DNA from: Tubulanus polymorphus
Lineage: Eukaryota > Nemertea > Palaeonemertea > Tubulaniformes > Tubulanidae
DNA length: 64,000 nucleotides
Assembly: GCF_964204645.1 (NCBI RefSeq)
Contig: NC_134025.1
Location: 7,941,001 to 8,005,000, forward strand
Direction: 5' to 3'
Of this stretch, positions 13,801 to 24,970 are shown one piece after another. The stretch's first letter is position 1, and each line of letters begins with the position of its first letter. The notes under the pieces were generated by a model. It ran no database searches and was not told where the DNA came from. It saw only the letters and a program-made list of their open reading frames with translations. The position numbers and the translations under genes are program-made.

Positions 13801-14008
13801 GGACCAGCAACCATGGCGGCTAGACGAGGGACCCGCGTCGCCTATACCATCGGAAGAACAGTTTCATTTGATGCAGGAAGAATTCTCTGACGACGAGTCA
13901 TTAGCCGATAGCGACGTAACTGATGCCACTCAAAACGGTGCCACGTCATATGACGTCAGCGTAGCACCTCATGATTTACCTTCTGATACGGCTGAAACCC
14001 ATTTGTAG
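1896..14008 (+). CDS. IP3 receptor/ryanodine receptor family Ca2+-release channel-like protein, 3' part (partial)
   Basis: Exons that join in frame: 1896-2114, 2196-2330, 2420-2569, 2734-2835, 2919-3002, 3150-3218, 3494-3607, 3788-3899, small exons 4486-4506, 4878-4934, 5149-5181, then 6346-6464, 6583-6752, 6835-6972, 7066-7227, 7284-7431, 7538-7661, 7751-7926, 12006-12158, 12249-12326, 12521-12640, 13059-13196, 13301-14008. Order of parts: a Lys/Pro-rich acidic-ended segment; a RIH-associated-like region (YLREQPDN, AETVQYL); a pre-membrane segment; hydrophobic segments from 6835 on (LLSLAINIIMLV); an S4-S5-like block (YFFAFHLLNI, VTQNGKSLL); S5 and pore (7751-7926); S6 (NIIFGIIVDTFSELRD, 12006-12158); and the family zinc motif CFIC...H...H (FESHVRNEHNMW). 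The last exon encodes a coiled basic stretch and a roughly 200-residue Pro/Ser-rich tail. The S4-S6 block resembles RyR, while the RIH-associated and zinc-finger regions also recall IP3R, so I leave the subfamily open. By family it would be an ER tetrameric Ca2+ channel. The usual GGGxGD filter is absent (FGLIGD). The 5' part lies outside the window. Confidence 0.88.
4486..5181 (+). other. Cluster of small phase-1 cassette exons in the channel gene
   Basis: Three short segments (4486-4506, 21 nt; 4878-4934, 57 nt; 5149-5181, 33 nt) each have AG and GT borders. Each is a multiple of three, starts and ends in phase 1 and stays open. The flanking exons (3788-3899 and 6346-6464) also meet in phase 1, so any subset can be included or skipped without breaking the frame. 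A fourth, weaker candidate is 5771-5788 (18 nt). They sit just before the pre-membrane region, and no conserved domain is interrupted. Splicing is inferred; only the sites and frame are seen. Confidence 0.45.
7927..12005 (+). other. 4.1-kb intron splitting the pore exon from the S6 exon
   Basis: The intron lies between the exon ending in the selectivity-filter region (7926) and the S6 exon (12006). I looked for an alternative pore exon carrying a GGGxGD-like filter and did not see one. Around 9840-10260 a stretch of less AT-rich, protein-like sequence is read in two shifted minus frames (listed separately). The rest is AT-rich and featureless to the eye. Confidence 0.5.
9840..10260 (-). pseudogene. 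Possible degenerate coding remnant inside the channel intron
   Basis: Base composition here is visibly richer in G and C than in the surrounding intron. Two overlapping minus-strand reading frames (9905-10093 and 9996-10223) look like pieces of one protein separated by a frameshift. No family was recognised. It could be an old retrocopy or transposon remnant, or chance. Confidence 0.2.
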
Positions 14009-15530
14009 ACATGTTTCCCCATGTAAACATTATTTAATGAGCCCTCTCAGATTTACAGACATCTCGGGCTTCAACACCAAACGTATCAAATAATCTACGA
14101 ACATATGACTATTACAAACGCTGTTGTTAAAGATTAAATTGACCACCGCCCATTATAACTTCCACAATGCGTGGTCCTATAATCTCTTCTATTTTTGAAT
14201 TTTCGTGTCCTTGTAAATATGCTCCACCATCATATATCTATGTCGATTCCTGGTGAAATAGTATCGCTTACAGGATGACCTCGTCATCACCCGGTCTCAC
14301 GTGGTTCATTCGAGTTGAGCTTTCTTTGATTGACGTTCTTTACAATATTGTCACAATATCAGGTGACAACGAGTTCCAGTGATAAGCGCCACGTAAAAAA
14401 AAATCTGCACCGCGTGTTTCTTTAAAAACTTCATATAATATGTGTATAATGAATTTTATCGAGAATTATTACTTGGAGGACGACTTAACCGACTCGTGAA
14501 CCATAAAGCAAATCTCAGGGATCAAGCAACTAGTTAAAGCTTAAAGCGAAAATCCCCGTTTGAAAAATGTATTTCTCTGTGTTTTTAAAAAATCTTTACG
14601 TGGTAAAAAGATAAATCGATTAATATCTGTTTTGGTATGTATGTATACATGCCTGTAATTAACGCAATTATTAATTGTGTCATTTGGATTTGGACAATTT
14701 TAATTTCTATATACTTGTTTAAGCAATATTAAAATCAGCTGTTTCAAGGTAAGCTAAACTTGAAATCCAACTTGTTGAAACAAACAAGACCTTAAAAAGG
14801 CTTTATTTTGAAAACCATAGTTCAACATACGTAATGTATTGTGAATAGAAGTTCCCATCTTGGTGATATCCGGGAATCTTGCAGTCGACTCACCGCAGAG
14901 TATGGAACAGAAGGGGTCTGTAATTTTGCCAGGCGATTGTGACCGATTGAATCTGAATACTTGTATGAAGATTAAGTTTTATCTTGTGCATCGTAGTTTG
15001 AAATGATATCAAGCATATGTATATAAACGCAAATCACTGCAGCCTGTCCTTCAACCGCATTATATAGTATTATATAACTGATATATCAACGATTAGTGCT
15101 TGTCATCTTTTAGCTACCTACGAATCTGCAATTTTCTATCGATGATCTCTTCTAGATACTGCCCTTCAAAGTATTGCCCGTGATGTTAATATTCAAGATT
15201 TTCACTTCTGTATAACTAGTCCCTTGTGTTGTTTTAGCGAGTTTTATCAAATCGTTATTGTGTTAATCTATGAATATACCGTAAAGCGTAAACGTTCTAA
15301 TGTTAGTTGTTTTATGTAGTATAGCCTATTTTCATGTTATCAAACGAAATAACGACATTTTCGGCGAATTGGTTTAAGTTATTTTCAATTCAATTTCCAT
15401 GTAATATTTTGCTTGTTACTCCCAGCCATACTCATGTATAATCTCGTATGAAATCAAAAGTATATCTGTGAATAGAATATATGTATAACTGTTTATATAT
15501 TTTACAATAAAAAAACCAATGTTTATTTCT
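14009..15530 (+). other. 3' untranslated region of the channel gene
   Basis: About 1.5 kb of AT-rich sequence follows the stop codon at 14006-14008. The clearest poly(A) signal, AATAAA, lies at 15506-15511, which would give a long 3' UTR. Its extent is inferred from this signal and the lack of any other gene up to 16599. Confidence 0.4.
15506..15511 (+). terminator. Poly(A) signal AATAAA, channel gene
   Basis: Canonical hexamer downstream of the channel-like gene. It is followed by an A-run and then T-rich sequence. Use is inferred. Confidence 0.4.
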
Positions 15531-16598
15531 TACATACATGTCTCAGTCAAATATCTCGTAGGCTCAGTAGAAGGGTTTCAATATTTCCACTTCGCCGCGA
15601 TATTTAATTGGATCAGTTGTAGATTTTAAGGCTGAAAAAAAATGATACATTGTTTCTCCTAATCGGTCGGGTTGTAAAATGCAATGAAATAATCTATAGT
15701 AATTTGTAAACAGTTAATTTCTATAGCTGCCGGGTCTATCATGGTAAAATTGATTATGATTTTAAAGGAAGTAATATACAGGGCAGATAGGTGGCTGGCC
15801 GGGTCAACTTTTAAACTAAGGAGAAACAAGGTATCAATTTTTTCAGCCTACAAGATGTTTTCTACACCGTAGCGATTCACTTTAGCCTTAAGCCTTAAGG
15901 TCATTCGTGCGCTAGACAAATTCAAGTGGCCCGTTTTCTCACAAGTACAACGTTACAAATCTTAATTAGGGTAGAATTTCTATGCGCCAAAAATTAGCAC
16001 ACTCGTGAGAATTAATTGCTTTACGCTCGAATTTCACCATTAACAAATAATAATGACACGTCGCGTATATGTACTTCGAACCAGTGAACCTTAAATTAAA
16101 TACTAACGATTCTACGCAAAACATATTATAATCCGTTTTATATGTGCGCGGCTTCGTTTATGATATAAATATACTATAAATGGAATGGTTTATTTTCGAT
16201 AGAAATTGCTAACCGTAACCGTAAAGCAAACGGTAATGGGATCAACGCTTACTTTGTAGTTCTTACGAGGGCATCAGTGACATCATACAGTTTATTGGAC
16301 AATAAACCGAATGAGTATTCTATTACCGAATTACTGCAATACCTAAGATTCATTGAAATCATCGCCGCGAAGAGATTTCTATGAGCCTATTTTACAGTAG
16401 AAGAACCCGGAGCGTCGACACATTCAAACAAGCAGTAGTAAATACCTAGCGATTTTTCTCACTCAATCAAGCTATAGTTCATTGTGTGTTACATAGAGAC
16501 AGTCTGTATAAAGGAAGTCTTGTTTAAATCACGTAAGGAATGGCAATTTTTTCATATCGAAGAGATAGTTGTTGGTGGTGATAGCAGAAAAGTAAGCA
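15531..16598. promoter_or_regulatory. Intergenic region with TATA-like box for the Tctex-1 gene
   Basis: About 1 kb without coding signs. A TATAAA at 16507-16512 lies 87 bp upstream of the ATG of the intronless Tctex-1 gene and could serve as its core promoter. Nothing else is recognised. Confidence 0.35.
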
Positions 16599-17078
16599 AT
16601 GTCTTTTCACAAACTGGGCTCACGTTGGAGTTCGAGTTTCGGTGATGTGAAAAGGAAAACTCGTTTACGGCTGGACTCTCACTCGGACCATTCGGATGTG
16701 TATCGACCCCAGGCGGCGAATTACGAGCCGACGTACAAGATCAATCCGGACGAAACCAGACGTTTCAAACGAGCGACGGTAGAACGCGCCGTCGAATCGG
16801 TGATGGAAGAACGTCTTAGATCGGTCCAATACAACAGCGATCAGTGCGCGGTATTGTCCAAAGAACTATCAAATACAATCAAGAACACAGTAAAAGCATT
16901 GGATTTGCCACGTTATAAAATCGTAGTGCATGTCGTTTTGGGGCAAAACAGTTCGCAGAGCGTCCAAGTTGCGAGCAGGTGCGTATGGGCAGATTCAACC
17001 GATTCATATGCTTGTGTTTCATATAAAAATGATTCTATCTACGCGACGGTGATGGTGTTTGGTGTTTATTTCGACTAA
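16599..17078 (+). CDS. Tctex-1 domain-containing protein (DYNLT5/TCTEX1D-like), intronless
   Basis: A 159-residue protein complete in one exon. The first ~45 residues are basic and Ser-rich (MSFHKLGSRWSSSFGDVKRK). From about residue 46 it matches the Tctex-1 fold: YKINPDE...F, an amphipathic helix (VERAVESVMEERL), the pair of helices ending LSNTIKNTVK, then the strands LPRYKIVVHVVLGQ, QVASRCVWADSTD and the terminal ATVMVFGVYFD. The ending G-V-Y-F is typical of the TCTEX1D branch, whereas DYNLT1/3 end in G-L-A-I. Members bind dynein intermediate chain or serve axonemal and cytoplasmic dynein complexes; the exact partner is not shown here. Absence of introns suggests retroposition or intron loss. 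A second, intron-containing Tctex-1 gene lies at 50393-54545. Confidence 0.88.
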   Translation: MSFHKLGSRWSSSFGDVKRKTRLRLDSHSDHSDVYRPQAANYEPTYKINPDETRRFKRATVERAVESVMEERLRSVQYNSDQCAVLSKELSNTIKNTVKALDLPRYKIVVHVVLGQNSSQSVQVASRCVWADSTDSYACVSYKNDSIYATVMVFGVYFD

Positions 17079-18418
17079 GGACACAGCATCAGCCACATCT
17101 CATAATGAAATATACGAGACAGTAATTAGTGAGAATATTGTGATTTATTATGTAGCTAATGAATAATTGTCATACGCCTGATCAGATATCTACCATATAT
17201 ATCTTAATGCATTAGCCATGCTTGACGGTTATTGTCGTCTGCTTTCGTGTTCAATAAATTTTTTCGTCATCACATCATAATCACGTGGATGTAAGAACGA
17301 CGAATGTTTCTTAACTGTTGCATCATTCAGGTTGGTTCTTAATCATTTCTGTCTGATAAGAAAATCATCCTTTTGGCCTTTTGCCTTTCGGCGCTAAGAA
17401 AATTGTTTCATCCGCTTTCTATTATTTCTTGAATAATTTGTTATTCATACATCAACATCGTCATCGAAAATGGATGTATGTATTGAATTTCTAAGATTAT
17501 CTTTTCCCCGATATAAGAAAAACATGAATACGTAAAATCCCATATAACATATCAAAAGAGAATTTCATAATTTTCTAGTTTTATTTCAACGATATTAACA
17601 AACCAAAAATAAATACTACAAACCGCAATATGGGCGACGAATATACTTTCCATACTGACCTTTTACATCCGAATAACTTAATACGGACATTCATTTATGA
17701 TACACATGAAATGATGATGAAAGTTTCTAATTCGTCATCATAAAACTTTTCACAGTTTTTAATCATATTCTTTTAAAGTCTAAGAAATTCCCGTGTTGAC
17801 AAACGTGTCGCGTCTGATGGCTGTCCTGCAGCGATTAATTTCACTATGCTATCTTTTCAAAACATCTCCGTGTGCATTCAAGCATTCTCCTACAAGTAAA
17901 GAGTTTTAATCTATACAGAATCTTTTGTTAAAGTTATTACCGTTATTTGGGCAGGATATGCTCTGATTTCGGTTGTCGTGAGTGGAATTTGTTATCATCT
18001 ATCTATGCTTTCCGGATGTGTTGTTCAGTAATGGCTTATCATAGTTTTTTTTGAAGTAGAAAAGTCATTTGTAATGGAAATAAGGAAATGTTTACTCAAT
18101 TGAATCATCAATCACCTAAAATAAGCGCAACTCTGTCCATTTTCTCCAGAATCCATCAAGAAACCCTTTTTAAATTCATTATCAAATCGGCTCTCCACGT
18201 AGTAGATAAACCGAAATATAAGAGATTGATGGCAATCAGGAAAGGCCACGGAAACTTATAATAATGTCTGGCAGAGGCTACAATTTCTTGGAAGGGGCAT
18301 TTTTTGTTAATCCAACTTCAAAAGGAGAGAGGGGGCAAGGAGGGGAGAATATCTTTTATTAATAAGCTACAACATCTAATGGTTTTGTGATCATCGTTTT
18401 TAATCTTCAAAATGATTA
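17079..18418. other. Intergenic; poly(A) signal of the Tctex-1 gene, no further gene seen
   Basis: AATAAA at 17253-17258 is a plausible 3' end for the Tctex-1 gene. The rest is AT-rich with no convincing exon on either strand. Confidence 0.4.
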
Positions 18419-21373
18419 TCAATAGACTTTCCATAGAAAGATATAACGGAAGAAATTAACTGTAACATAAAAATGGATTTGAGTACTCACAAAAATGTGC
18501 TGGTTAGAGAATATTCGATGATAATATTTTTACCTGTAACCTTGTTGCAGCAGCTAAATGAACAGCATTTCATTTTGCACACGTATCCTTCACCAAAACT
18601 TTGTAGACAATTGTGGTTTGCAGTGCATCTCACAACAAACTCACATCCACACGAAAGGTTGTGATCCCATCTTTTCTTTTTTGCAGGCCTCGCTAGGGAA
18701 TCTAGAAATAAATCAAATGAAATAAAAAAGAAATTTCTTGCTCGTCACCACATCGTATGATAGAAATTATGGATTAAAGATGATGGAGTTTACATCGTGG
18801 ACACGATCCGTTTCGTATTACTAGTCTATTTTAATGAAAGGCAGCAACCAGTCGAGGTTCAGTAATGATTCGCCACTCGATTTAAACTGATCATTTCCTA
18901 GTAAATCTGCAAATCTATCGACAGCTATCATCAAAATCATTGGTTTACTTGTAAACACACTGAGAACCGAGTAGCTTTACGTGTATCACTATTTAAAACA
19001 GGGAACAGGATGGAAGATTTTACAACTCTGCGCAGACGTGAGTACTTAGAATCCAGGCCGCTTTCCGTAAGAACAAGGCCCCCTGGACGCGGAAGAAGTT
19101 CGGTACACATCATTGGATTTAAAAACAAATGTTTCATTGCCAATTCTATCGTTGCATTTTCGTATATCGAACGTATAAATACCGGTAAGTGGCTTCGAGA
19201 GTACGGCACTCACAGTCAAAAAACATAGGTGGCCCGTGTGTAAAACATGTGTCTGGGGCTCAAATGAACTGTATCAGGCACCCTTTGTTCGCAGTTTGTT
19301 TATTTCCGGATACTAATTCATAGATATTATCCGAGCCCCAAAAGAAAGAAGGGCAGGTGCGCACGCCTGGAAGATATGCAGTCTTTGACGAGAAAGCAGC
19401 CATTTATTATCATTGTCAAGCGAGCAATATTTGCTATGCTTTTACGCCGTAAAGCTTTCGCCATGTAGCTCAAAAGTCATAAATATATCTGCAGGCCCAC
19501 GCATTTTATGATATTATTCTTGACGAAATGTTATATTTAGCATTTATGTTTAAGTTCCCCGCACTACTGTGTATCCCTTTTAACGATGTCATGAGTCATC
19601 GAATTCTCTGACACGATATTCTTACATGACCGATGGACAATATCATAATCAAGGTGGGCACTACTAAGAAGCGCATACTTTCTCCATGCAACTTGAATTA
19701 ATTGAAAATTCAAATTCCAATGGAATCTTTTACTTGAGGATAACGCGAACCAGCTACTCAGATTCTGTTACAAGGATGCAGTTTTCTTCGGAAAAGGTCA
19801 CTCCGTACACGGCAAACATTCTCGAACAATTATTACCCCAAAAATAGACGAAATGTTATATTTATATCTAATTATATATATAAGATAACAATTCAATTAA
19901 GGAACGCAGTAAGATGACTCTGAACTACATGTGACACATCAATTTGAACATTTCAATGACATAATATCTCAAGAAAAGAAGAAAAGAAGAAAAGATCTCG
20001 AGAAAAGAAGAAAAGAACTGTAACAAATCATTTGAGGAGACGTGTGTATATATAATTTCCCCATTTCCACCGTCATAAAAAAATATTCTTTAAGGTCATG
20101 ATTTACTAGGTATTCACAGAATCAAAGTAGTAAACCAATTTTCACAAGTGAAATAATTCTTAAAAAAAACGTCGAACACATCGCTGTGTAACTGATGCTG
20201 ATAAAATTGTAGATTTGTAACCGTAAATATGCCAAATAGAATCCAATCAGATGTTCCGAGTTGGTTAATATTTTATTGAGATGGCGAAGATATTTCTAGA
20301 AGCAACAGAAAGGTGTGATAGGAATGCGTATAATGACTTAAACTAACACTTAAAATGGCCCACTAAAAATAATAAATTTGACCCTTACGCCTGGTAACAT
20401 TTTGCCGTGGATACAAAAAATATGCGGCGCGCTAAAAATTGCGCACCAAATCATAAATTAGTTCTACGAAGGAAACGTACGTATTTCAAATCAAAAAGTA
20501 ATTCTTGCGTAATCATAGATCATTGAAAAAGATGAGGCACTTGCCATCTTACTAATGTAATAAAGATGTAATATCATCGCGTATATACATGTTATGTCAT
20601 GACCATCAATCCATAGAAGCGTACCATCAACATAGCTAGTATAAACCGTAAACTTTATTATTTCATAATATGTCCCAAGAGAATCGTTTCACAGGCATTA
20701 ATGTTATATTCGGCTCTATTCATACGAATATATTAGGAACTTTTAAGTGCTAATTGACTTCGCAATTTCGAATATTTTGTCACTAATGGAAAAATGTGGA
20801 TCCAACCAATATGTTGATACGGAGCTAACCTTAAAACTTTATAGGAAAAGATCTTAACTCGTTAAGTTATAATAAGATGCGTTCATTTGTTATTATGATT
20901 AGAAATTTACATGGTGTAAATTGATATATCGAACGAGTGCGACGATCGCCATCACATCACCTGATGATCCGGTCATTAGCGCGTTCATCATCGATTTCAA
21001 AATCGCGTTTCTTATTTCGAGCGCGAGACATTCAACATTAATGCAATAATGCGGCGGATACAATTTCGTCTCGAAATGAAATGTCAATCAACTCTCAATG
21101 ACGTCGATGCCGTACACGTCTGGGAATGAACTTTAGGCAAGAAGGCTTTATCTACCCCTTCAAAAAATGGCCAGTAACAAACCACCTAAAAATGTTTCCT
21201 GTAGCGTTTAATCGCGAAAACAATAACCCGCCAGAGTGATCGAAATCTTATTTCTAATAATAATCAAATCATATTTTTTCGTATTTTTACAGTAAAATGG
21301 TCAACTCACCTGGTATCATAGTTAATATCACAGGCAAATAAACAGCCATCAGCAGAAGTAATTCGCATTTCAT
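18419..21373 (-). CDS. Small secreted cysteine-rich protein, three exons, family not recognised
   Basis: Exon 1 is 21310-21373, from ATG, with a 21-residue hydrophobic signal peptide beginning MKCELLLLMAVYLPVIL. Exon 2 is 18534-18701 and exon 3 is 18419-18459. The junctions are phase 1, the frame is continuous, and the acceptors are ttatttctag and atgttacag. The predicted product is about 90 residues. The mature part starts with a basic stretch (ARPAKKKRW) and then has nine Cys packed in ~40 residues in the order CxC, C, C, C, CC, CC (segments include LSCGCEFVVRC and KCCSFSCC). Exon 3 adds a short aromatic tail (VNFFRYIFLWKVY). A TATAAAA lies at 21418-21424 on this strand, 45 bp upstream of the ATG. 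Spacing fits a secreted antimicrobial, toxin-like or matrix peptide, but I match it to no named family. The odd Cys count leaves a free Cys, a dimer, or a wrong terminal exon as possibilities. Confidence 0.6.
18702..21309 (-). other. Intron of the cysteine-rich gene; includes short purine-rich repeats
   Basis: A 2.6-kb phase-1 intron. It holds a run of aagaaaag-type repeats at about 19974-20018 and no other supported feature. ORFs at 19010-19228 (+) and 18937-19209 (-) overlap each other and look random. Confidence 0.4.
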
Positions 21374-21417
21374 GTCGTGCACGAAGAAACACAAAACAAT
21401 AGAATTCCGTCGTCGTA

Positions 21418-21424
21418 TTTTATA
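21418..21424 (-). promoter_or_regulatory. TATA box for the cysteine-rich gene
   Basis: TATAAAA on the minus strand, 45 bp upstream of the predicted ATG at 21373. This leaves room for a start site about 25-30 bp downstream and a very short 5' UTR. Confidence 0.4.
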
Positions 21425-23549
21425 TGTTAATATGCCGTAGCGCAGTAAATACAAAATATTTTCTGTGTTTTTTGCCGTACAAACCGTGCAAGAGTGCCAT
21501 TTTAACGCCTAGTTTCTACAGTGACATTTGGATTTTCATTTTATCCAGCCCACGTGCGTGATCGGTACGTTTTTATCGAAGAACCGTCTGAAATCGCCGC
21601 ATGCGTCAATTTTCACTCGCCGTGTCGCTAGTAGCTCCCGATTTATCTGGTTGAGGGTGTTGAATGGTATTAGAATAACGGCGCCGATAGCTCGTGACTA
21701 TATTGATAGTTTGGGTCTGATACGTGATCTATAAACAACCTGGCTCCAGTCCAAGCTTACTCCTATTATTACATTATCAAATTTATACTAAATGAAACAA
21801 GAGACGGTTTAATCTATCATTTCTATATTGTTCTCATGATGAATGACACAAGACGCGTAAACACAGAAAAACTGTTTATACATAAATTGAAATCAATTTT
21901 CAAATTCTGATTGATCGAAAAATTTCGTGCTTCATCGTGAAAAAGCTGTGTGATTATTTTGTAGTCATTTTGCACGGTTGGGTGCCTATAAATAGTAATG
22001 TAAGCTACCCGGAATCTTTTAATAGCAGGTGAAGATCGTCTCAATAAATTATAATCGGTTTTTTAATGTTTTTTCAATGAAAGAAAATGTATGACGCAAT
22101 GTAACCTAAGAACCCGGCACAATGAATTAATTCAAAATGAATGAATTGTTACTGTTATTTACTGATGTTTATGAGATTAATGTGCAAAAGAATAACATTA
22201 TGCGTCATATAGAAATACATTTTCTACAACAATTCACGTAGGACACCTTAGAGTTATAAAACATCATAAAGCTTAAGAGATTTGCTAAGATTAAACCACT
22301 CTCTCCATGAGAAAGAACTGCAATATTCCCACAAAGCTTTATTTATGAAAAGAAGACCTAGACTAATGGATGTATCTTCTGTTTATAAATTGAAATAGAT
22401 AGTTTTCTATGGTCGCGGTTTCATATTACAGCTAATCACACCGATTCTCATGACCCGAGAACAACTAAATCGGCCTATATTACCATATTCGACCAAGCGG
22501 GGATGTTTCGTTTCCAATACTTTATCTAACCCACCGATCAAAATCTTCACCCAAGACTGTGTGTTACTGGGTGCTTATTAACCCAATAAGCCTGAAACTA
22601 TGACACAATTCCTAAATTTAAGTACATTTAGCGAATGACGCCTGCTATATTTATCTTCAAACAGGTGAAAAACTACACATCGATATGCACGTACGTAGTT
22701 TTTGTCGGTCTAAAGTGGTAAAACTGCGTTGGTTAGTGGGTGGTTTTTGCGAAAACATTTCCCTCCGCCAATCTTGCAGCAACCGATGGGAGCCAAAACG
22801 AGCCCTTAAACATCAAAGTATGCCCGTTTCGGATGACGTGTATAGGTTTTAATAATTACGTATTCCGGGTGCTGTTTGATGTGTGGGGTATAACATGTGA
22901 GGGATTTGCTCTTGTCTGTTCACGCTAGGAAACCTTAGTCATAATGAATGAACCGCTAAATGCCTCGGTCCAGCCTGTTTCAAAGAACTTAGTAACTGCT
23001 GTCAATTAGAGAACTGTTAGAGAAAATGACGCGGATACATTTTAGTCTGATGCGAATATACGCTTTGTTTCCTTCTTAACATAATATTTGAATAACTTTG
23101 CAAAAGAATTATTTTTGAAATGAAGATTTCTATGGACACTTTTAGGGCTGGAATTACAGTGAAACCTAAGAAAGTATTGCCTTAATGACAATGGAATATG
23201 ATACCCGCTTTTGGCTTCAAATGCGGGAATGTTGCAAAAAAGTCATTTCGTCGTCGATCAGCGACTTAAGGTTCCAAGACTCAATTGATAGCATGAAACA
23301 AAATCTTTTCTTGGAAATTGCAAGGGGTTTTTGCGCAGTTCATCACGTCGACGGTAGGCCAGGTCTGGCTTCTTGCGATAGATTGATATACGCAGTTGGT
23401 GTCCTGTTAATATGACGTGCTAGAAAAGTTCCAACTCAGAATAAAGTGATCTGTTTTTGTTTCTGAAGTCCTGAGTTTGACATATGAGATATGGATCACC
23501 TCGAAAATAGAATATACCAGGTGAAAACCACATTGAAATTAATAAGAAA
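21425..23549. other. Intergenic, nothing recognised
   Basis: AT-rich sequence between two divergently oriented genes. Open frames at 21528-21734, 22740-22928 and 23185-23415 (+) have no family resemblance. Their bordering splice sites do not join them convincingly to the gene at 23550. Confidence 0.35.
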
Positions 23550-24592
23550 ATGTCGATCGTTGGTTTTCCAAAGGTGAGGGAGTATATTTCTAACAAACGC
23601 GGGCATATACAAAAACTACAGAATATATATTCTAGCCATCGTACGTATATTATGAATAAATCATCTTTCGCCAATATTAATGCGGGGTTGATCAAAATTA
23701 TTCTAAAAATGCGGATTCGACCCTTGTTACTGCGCTTGACACCCAAAAATGAATTGACCGTAGCAACCATGTTTCTATTGTCTACCATGGTAACAGTCTC
23801 CTGCAAACATCGTTTCATGATGGCAGCTTGTGGAGATAATGTGTCTATTTGCTCTGCTGTATCTTCAGTTTACTCAAAGTATTCTATCAAGGATATCGAA
23901 GATGTTCTCGATGTTTTGTCAGTCAATTCCGATACATCTTCGATTTATACGCAATATTCGATAAAAGATATCGAAGCAGTCCTCGACGTTGGATCGACTG
24001 CTTCAAGAACTGACTTAAGGCCAGATCAGGCGGAAGAAGAATTCGAAGAAACAATCAGTTGTTGCAACTTCAAATTCATCAAACGATTGATAAAAGTTGG
24101 TTCACGTGTTGCTTCATTAGCAAGATGGCTCATAGGTTCGTGTTTATGTTGAGCAAAATGATATCGACCATTGCATTCCTATTTGTTAGAAAGATGCCAC
24201 AAACTGCCTGATATCTCTGTAAATATGAAATTAACATTGTAGAAAGAAGATTTCGAGACATCATGGCCGCTAGGAAGATGTTTCGAAATTTAATAAGGTT
24301 ACCTAATTTTAAGTTTAGAGGAAGACATTCCGAGGTAAGAATGAAATACTTGATCTTTTTTTATCTCCATATAGGCTAGCTATGCCTAAATGCATTTTTT
24401 CTAATCTAATAATTGCTCTAATTTTTGCAGAAAGCAGCACCGACCTTAGGTGATATCGATGGAGAGGTGGAAATTGCTAAATTCGAAAAAACAGTTACAG
24501 AAGACGAAGATGTTGTTCCTAGCTCGAACAACGTCGATGGTTCGGGCGAGCATTTTTGGTCGAATTGGGATTCGGCACGCGATGAACCATGA
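23550..24592 (+). CDS. Unrecognised three-exon gene with internal tandem duplication
   Basis: Exons are 23550-24135, 24243-24334 and 24431-24592. Phases match at both junctions (phase 1, then 0), and the stop is TGA. The reading frame is open from an in-frame stop just upstream of 23550. The start may be the ATG at 23550 or, more protein-like, the one at 23817/23820 (MMAACGDNVSICSA). From there the protein is about 190 residues. A block of about 26 residues occurs twice in succession (SVYSKYSIKDIEDVLDVLS, then SIYTQYSIKDIEAVLDVGS). It is followed by an acidic link, a basic amphipathic stretch (FKFIKRLIKVGSRVA, RKMFRNLIRLPNFKF) and an acidic C-terminus ending HFWSNWDSARDEP. No signal peptide, membrane segment or known domain is evident after the second start. 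Function unknown. Confidence 0.55.
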
Positions 24593-24759
24593 ACATCTTT
24601 ATCAATTAACGGGACAAAAAGGATGATTATGTCAGTCGACCAAGCGCCGCAATGTGAGAACTTCGTGTAATGATTGCGAAATGGGAATCAGCGTCAATGC
24701 TGTAAAAGAGATACATATATATATTTACTGTTATAAAATACACATATTAGTATCATATT

Positions 24760-24970
24760 CTATCTTGTTACTTTATATTCTTTACGACGTTCTGATATAG
24801 ATCTACTGTCTGTGCTGGGAGGTGGTGATACATCCGTTGATTCGTATCCTGTTGCAGACAAGGGGATTTCTTCTAGTGGAATATCACTCAGCTGAACATT
24901 CACAAATTCATTTGATCTATACACATCACCCGTATGAAAGTGAGATCTCCACGAGATTATGAAATAACAC
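24760..24970 (-). CDS. Possible terminal exon of an unidentified minus-strand gene
   Basis: An open frame ends with TAG at 24760-24762. Its composition is like a cytoplasmic tail (DIPLEEIPLSATGYES, VSPPPSTDSRSISERRK). An acceptor gtgtatag would start an exon near 24918. About 450 bp upstream on the same strand a hydrophobic segment (WIGIIFILTLFLHI) is encoded near 25450. No splice pair joins the two, or either one to the VWA gene, cleanly in phase, so this stays a candidate. Confidence 0.25.

Noticed and set aside
23420-23818. 132-residue minus-strand ORF
   Set aside because: Overlaps the plus-strand gene region, has no conserved motif, and the plus-strand frame has better exon structure.
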